DNA of 64,000 nt from CAVSMC01 sp963728935 (GTDB taxonomy: Bacteria > Pseudomonadota > Gammaproteobacteria > Burkholderiales > Casimicrobiaceae). The notes beneath the pieces are model-generated. The model was given only the letters and a program-made list of their open reading frames with translations, was not told the DNA's origin and did not search any database. The DNA is taken from the NCBI GenBank assembly GCA_963728935.1, contig CAVSMC010000008.1, positions 62,001-126,000 of the forward strand. Reading direction: 5' to 3'. The position numbers and the translations under genes were made by a program. Shown one piece after another: positions 62,219 to 64,000 of the stretch. Numbering within the stretch: position 1 is the first letter of the stretch; each line of letters starts with the position of its first letter.

Positions 62219-62737
62219 ATGCGTACCTTCGGCTTCGCCGGCTGGTCCGGCAGCGGCAAAACGACGCTGATCGAGCAAGTGATTCCCCAGCTCGTCGCGC
62301 GGGGGCTGCGCCTCGCGCTGATCAAGCATGCGCATCACGCGTTCGACATCGATCGGCCCGGCAAAGACTCTTACCGGCATCGTCAAGCCGGCTGCAGCGA
62401 AGTGCTCATCACGTCATCCGCTCGCTGGGCGGTGATGCACGAGCTTCGAGGCGATGCCGAGCTCTCGCTCGACGAGGCGATCGCGCGGCTCTCGCCGTGC
62501 GACCTGGTGCTGGTCGAAGGGTTCAAAGCGTCGTCGATCCCCAAGCTGGAGGTTTTCCGCGCCGGTGTCGGCAAGCCGTTGCTGCACTTGGACGATCCGC
62601 ACATCGTCGGCATCGCGACGGACGAGGCGCGCGCGCTTCCCTCCGCCACCCGGTTGCCGGTGCTTGCGCTCGACGACTACGACGCAATCGCAACATTCGT
62701 GGACGAAAGGGCGGCTTCGCATGGTGTTCGGCGTTGA
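62219..62737 (+). CDS. mobB: Molybdopterin-guanine dinucleotide biosynthesis adaptor MobB
   Basis: A 172-residue GTP-binding protein. The P-loop is GWSGSGKTTL (residues about 8-17), followed by KHAHHAFDIDRPGKDSYRHRQAG and LVLVEGFKASSIPKLEVFR, both diagnostic of MobB. It helps MobA attach GMP to molybdopterin. ATG at 62219 is preferred over a GTG one codon earlier. moaD and moaE follow after one unrelated gene, so this is a partial molybdenum-cofactor cluster running off the right edge. Confidence 0.94.
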   Translation: MRTFGFAGWSGSGKTTLIEQVIPQLVARGLRLALIKHAHHAFDIDRPGKDSYRHRQAGCSEVLITSSARWAVMHELRGDAELSLDEAIARLSPCDLVLVEGFKASSIPKLEVFRAGVGKPLLHLDDPHIVGIATDEARALPSATRLPVLALDDYDAIATFVDERAASHGVRR

Positions 62738-62837
62738 CTTGACGCTACCCGACGAGTAGCTTGAAACCATGGCGACAGTAGGTTGCCTAACGCGAACCGC
62801 CGGCATTGGGGGGCAACGTAGCCGGGGAAGCAGCAAA
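62738..62837 (+). other. Leader between mobB and the outer-membrane barrel gene
   Basis: It holds a small hairpin GCTAC-N7-GTAGC (62744-62760) just after the mobB stop, then a G/C-rich stretch with several short self-complementary segments up to the GTG at 62838. A faint likeness to parts of the GEMM (cyclic-di-GMP) riboswitch was noted but is not convincing. Confidence 0.25.
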
Positions 62838-63521
62838 GTGAAAAAACAAAGGCTTGCAGGCGTTATCTCGATTTCACTTGCGCTCACGCTCGGCGTCGCT
62901 GCGCAGGTGGGCGCACAGCCTTCGCCAACCGCCGCGACGGGGTTCTACGGCGGCGTGTCGATCCGCGACCACGGCGGCGCGACACCGGGACTGACGTTCG
63001 GGCCCGCCCCGCTTTTCAACCCTCGGCTCAACGCTGCAAACGGCGACGAAACCACTTCGCGCTCGTCGCTGCTGTTCGGCGGCTATCGCTGGTCGAACGA
63101 TCTGTCGGTCGAAGCGTTGTTCGGGTCCACCGACCAATATGCGCTGCGTCCTTCCGAGAGCGCCGCGCGTGGGATCGGGCTCAATCTCGCCGACGGCGCC
63201 CGTTCGCTGGCCGACTTGCCGTCGCGAAGCTGGAATGTCGACGTCGTGACGAGCTGGTCGTTCCTGCGAAGCTTCGCGCTGTACGGCCGTCTTGGTTATG
63301 CGCAGAGCGATTCGACGCCGTTCGGAACGAGCGCGATCAATTTGAGCGATCCGCGCCGCGTGCGCGAGGGCATGAACTACGGCGTGGGACTTCGCTACGA
63401 TCTCAGCCGATCGCTCGGGCTGAACCTCGAGTATTCGCGGTTCGGCCGTTTCGCCGGCGAATTCTCGTCCGCGCTGCCGGAAAGCGATCAGGTCAGCGTC
63501 GGCCTGCAGCTTCGCTTTTAG
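62838..63521 (+). CDS. Outer-membrane beta-barrel protein (OmpW/OmpA-barrel-like)
   Basis: A 227-residue exported protein. GTG at 62838 with GGGGAAG upstream gives a classic signal peptide (VKKQRLAGVISISLALTLGVAAQVGAQ); the longer open frame upstream does not. The mature part alternates short beta segments (GFYGGVSIRD, SLLFGGYRWSNDLSVEALFG, RSFALYGRLGYAQSDS, NYGVGLRYDLSRSLGLNLEYSRFG) and ends QVSVGLQLRF with the terminal Phe needed for barrel assembly. Eight strands are likely. Role unknown. Confidence 0.85.
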   Translation: MKKQRLAGVISISLALTLGVAAQVGAQPSPTAATGFYGGVSIRDHGGATPGLTFGPAPLFNPRLNAANGDETTSRSSLLFGGYRWSNDLSVEALFGSTDQYALRPSESAARGIGLNLADGARSLADLPSRSWNVDVVTSWSFLRSFALYGRLGYAQSDSTPFGTSAINLSDPRRVREGMNYGVGLRYDLSRSLGLNLEYSRFGRFAGEFSSALPESDQVSVGLQLRF

Positions 63522-63615
63522 CCGTCGCGTCCGCGCATGCGGGCGGCGCGCTAGAATCATCCTTCGGCGATCGACGCGCACGCTCGCGTGCAAGCGGCGA
63601 GAGTCGCCATTCACG

Positions 63616-63891
63616 ATGGACGCTGCCATCACCGTCACGCTGACGCTTGTCTACCTCGCCCGGTTGCGCGAGGCATTCGGGCGCGCGGGCGAGCAGGTCG
63701 AGCTGCCGGCAGGCGTTGAAACCGTCGCCGCAATGCGGCAGTGGCTCGCCGCGCGCGGCGGCGCATGGGCAGTCGAGCTCGCGCCGGGACGGGCGGTGCG
63801 CGTCGCGGTCAATCACACGCTCGCCGATGCGGCAATGCGATTGCGCGACGGCGACGAGGTTGCGCTGTTTCCGCCGGTGACCGGCGGTTGA
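63616..63891 (+). CDS. moaD: Molybdopterin synthase sulfur carrier subunit
   Basis: A 91-residue ubiquitin-fold protein ending in the Gly-Gly that is adenylated and thiocarboxylated (FPPVTGG). VTLVYLARLREAFGRAGEQVELPAGVETVAAM and DGDEVALFPPV are typical MoaD. It is followed after 8 bases by moaE, its partner. Confidence 0.94.
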   Translation: MDAAITVTLTLVYLARLREAFGRAGEQVELPAGVETVAAMRQWLAARGGAWAVELAPGRAVRVAVNHTLADAAMRLRDGDEVALFPPVTGG

Positions 63892-63899
63892 GGCGAGCG

Positions 63900-64000
63900 A
63901 TGCCGGCGCGCGTGCAGACCGAAGACTTCGACGTGACACGTGAGCTTGCCATGCTGCGTGCGCGCGATCCGCGCGTAGGCGCTGTCGCGGCGTTCGTCGG
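63900..64000 (+). CDS. moaE: Molybdopterin synthase catalytic subunit, partial
   Basis: Only the first 33 codons are inside the window; the rest lies beyond the right edge. The translation (VQTEDFDVTRELAML, then DPRVGAVAAFVG) matches the MoaE N-terminus. MoaE with MoaD converts precursor Z to molybdopterin. It starts 8 bases after the moaD stop. Confidence 0.9.
   Translation, partial: MPARVQTEDFDVTRELAMLRARDPRVGAVAAFV

Noticed and set aside
62761..62837. Possible cyclic-di-GMP (GEMM) riboswitch before the outer-membrane protein gene
   Set aside because: Only loose similarity (GCGAACC, GGGGCAACGTAGCC); the second helix and tetraloop-receptor parts could not be found. A covariance-model search would be needed.

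Overview
The window is a high-GC, gene-dense chromosomal segment. Gene content points to an aerobic or facultative betaproteobacterium, probably Burkholderiales-like: a complete paaABCDE epoxidase set, a separate beta-proteobacterial-type indolepyruvate oxidoreductase pair, hmgA, pobA, Cus-type RND efflux and SerC/SerA. No rRNA, tRNA, CRISPR array, prophage or intact transposase was seen. The taxonomic call is inference.

Layout. 1-2.4 kb (minus): partial aminoglycoside-phosphotransferase-fold gene, ACAD10/11-like acyl-CoA dehydrogenase and an SDR. 2.5-4.8 kb: serC-serA. 4.9-8.5 kb (minus): dodecin, ergothioneine genes egtD and egtB, and a UbiA/MenA-like prenyltransferase. 8.7-9.4 kb: a Kbp-like BON-LysM protein and a very Asp-rich small ORF. 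9.5-19.2 kb: phenylacetate catabolism, with paaX divergent from paaABCDE, then paaN, paaG, paaH and paaI. 19.3-24.5 kb: a LysR regulator divergent from iorA-iorB and a hotdog thioesterase. 24.5-27.6 kb: a TRAP transporter (Q, M, P). 27.7-32.5 kb: a truncated regulator remnant, a metallo-beta-lactamase-fold protein with an altered metal motif, hmgA, an enoyl-CoA hydratase, paaF and a lipoprotein. 32.5-35.2 kb (minus): a putative His/Cys-type membrane-anchored protein and selD.

35.3-48.1 kb is the most unusual part: an eight-gene redox island. It encodes NfnA- and NfnB-like flavoproteins, two separate 2-oxoacid:ferredoxin oxidoreductases (KorAB type), an iron-sulfur glutamate-synthase-like flavoprotein, and a 757-residue protein that joins a pyruvate:ferredoxin-oxidoreductase-like region to a [4Fe-4S] ferredoxin-like tail through an Ala/Pro linker. 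An FNR-like box lies upstream. The island probably moves electrons between 2-oxoacids, ferredoxin and NAD(P)H.

48.1-64 kb: threonine aldolase, LigB-type dioxygenase, YpfH-like esterase, AsmA-like protein, cusCBA with a small exported Cys/His protein, pobA, an SRAP protein with a C-terminal clamp-binding-like motif, an EcsC-like protein, mobB, an outer-membrane barrel, moaD and partial moaE.

Metabolic reading. The paa genes, IorAB, HmgA and PobA make this an aromatic-acid catabolic region. IorAB could turn arylpyruvates directly into arylacetyl-CoA, entering the PaaABCDE route without a ligase; paaK and paaJ are not in the window. A short inverted-repeat family with the core GGGTCAGACTCGACTTTTC occurs in three intergenic clusters, twice supplying or abutting a gene's stop codon.
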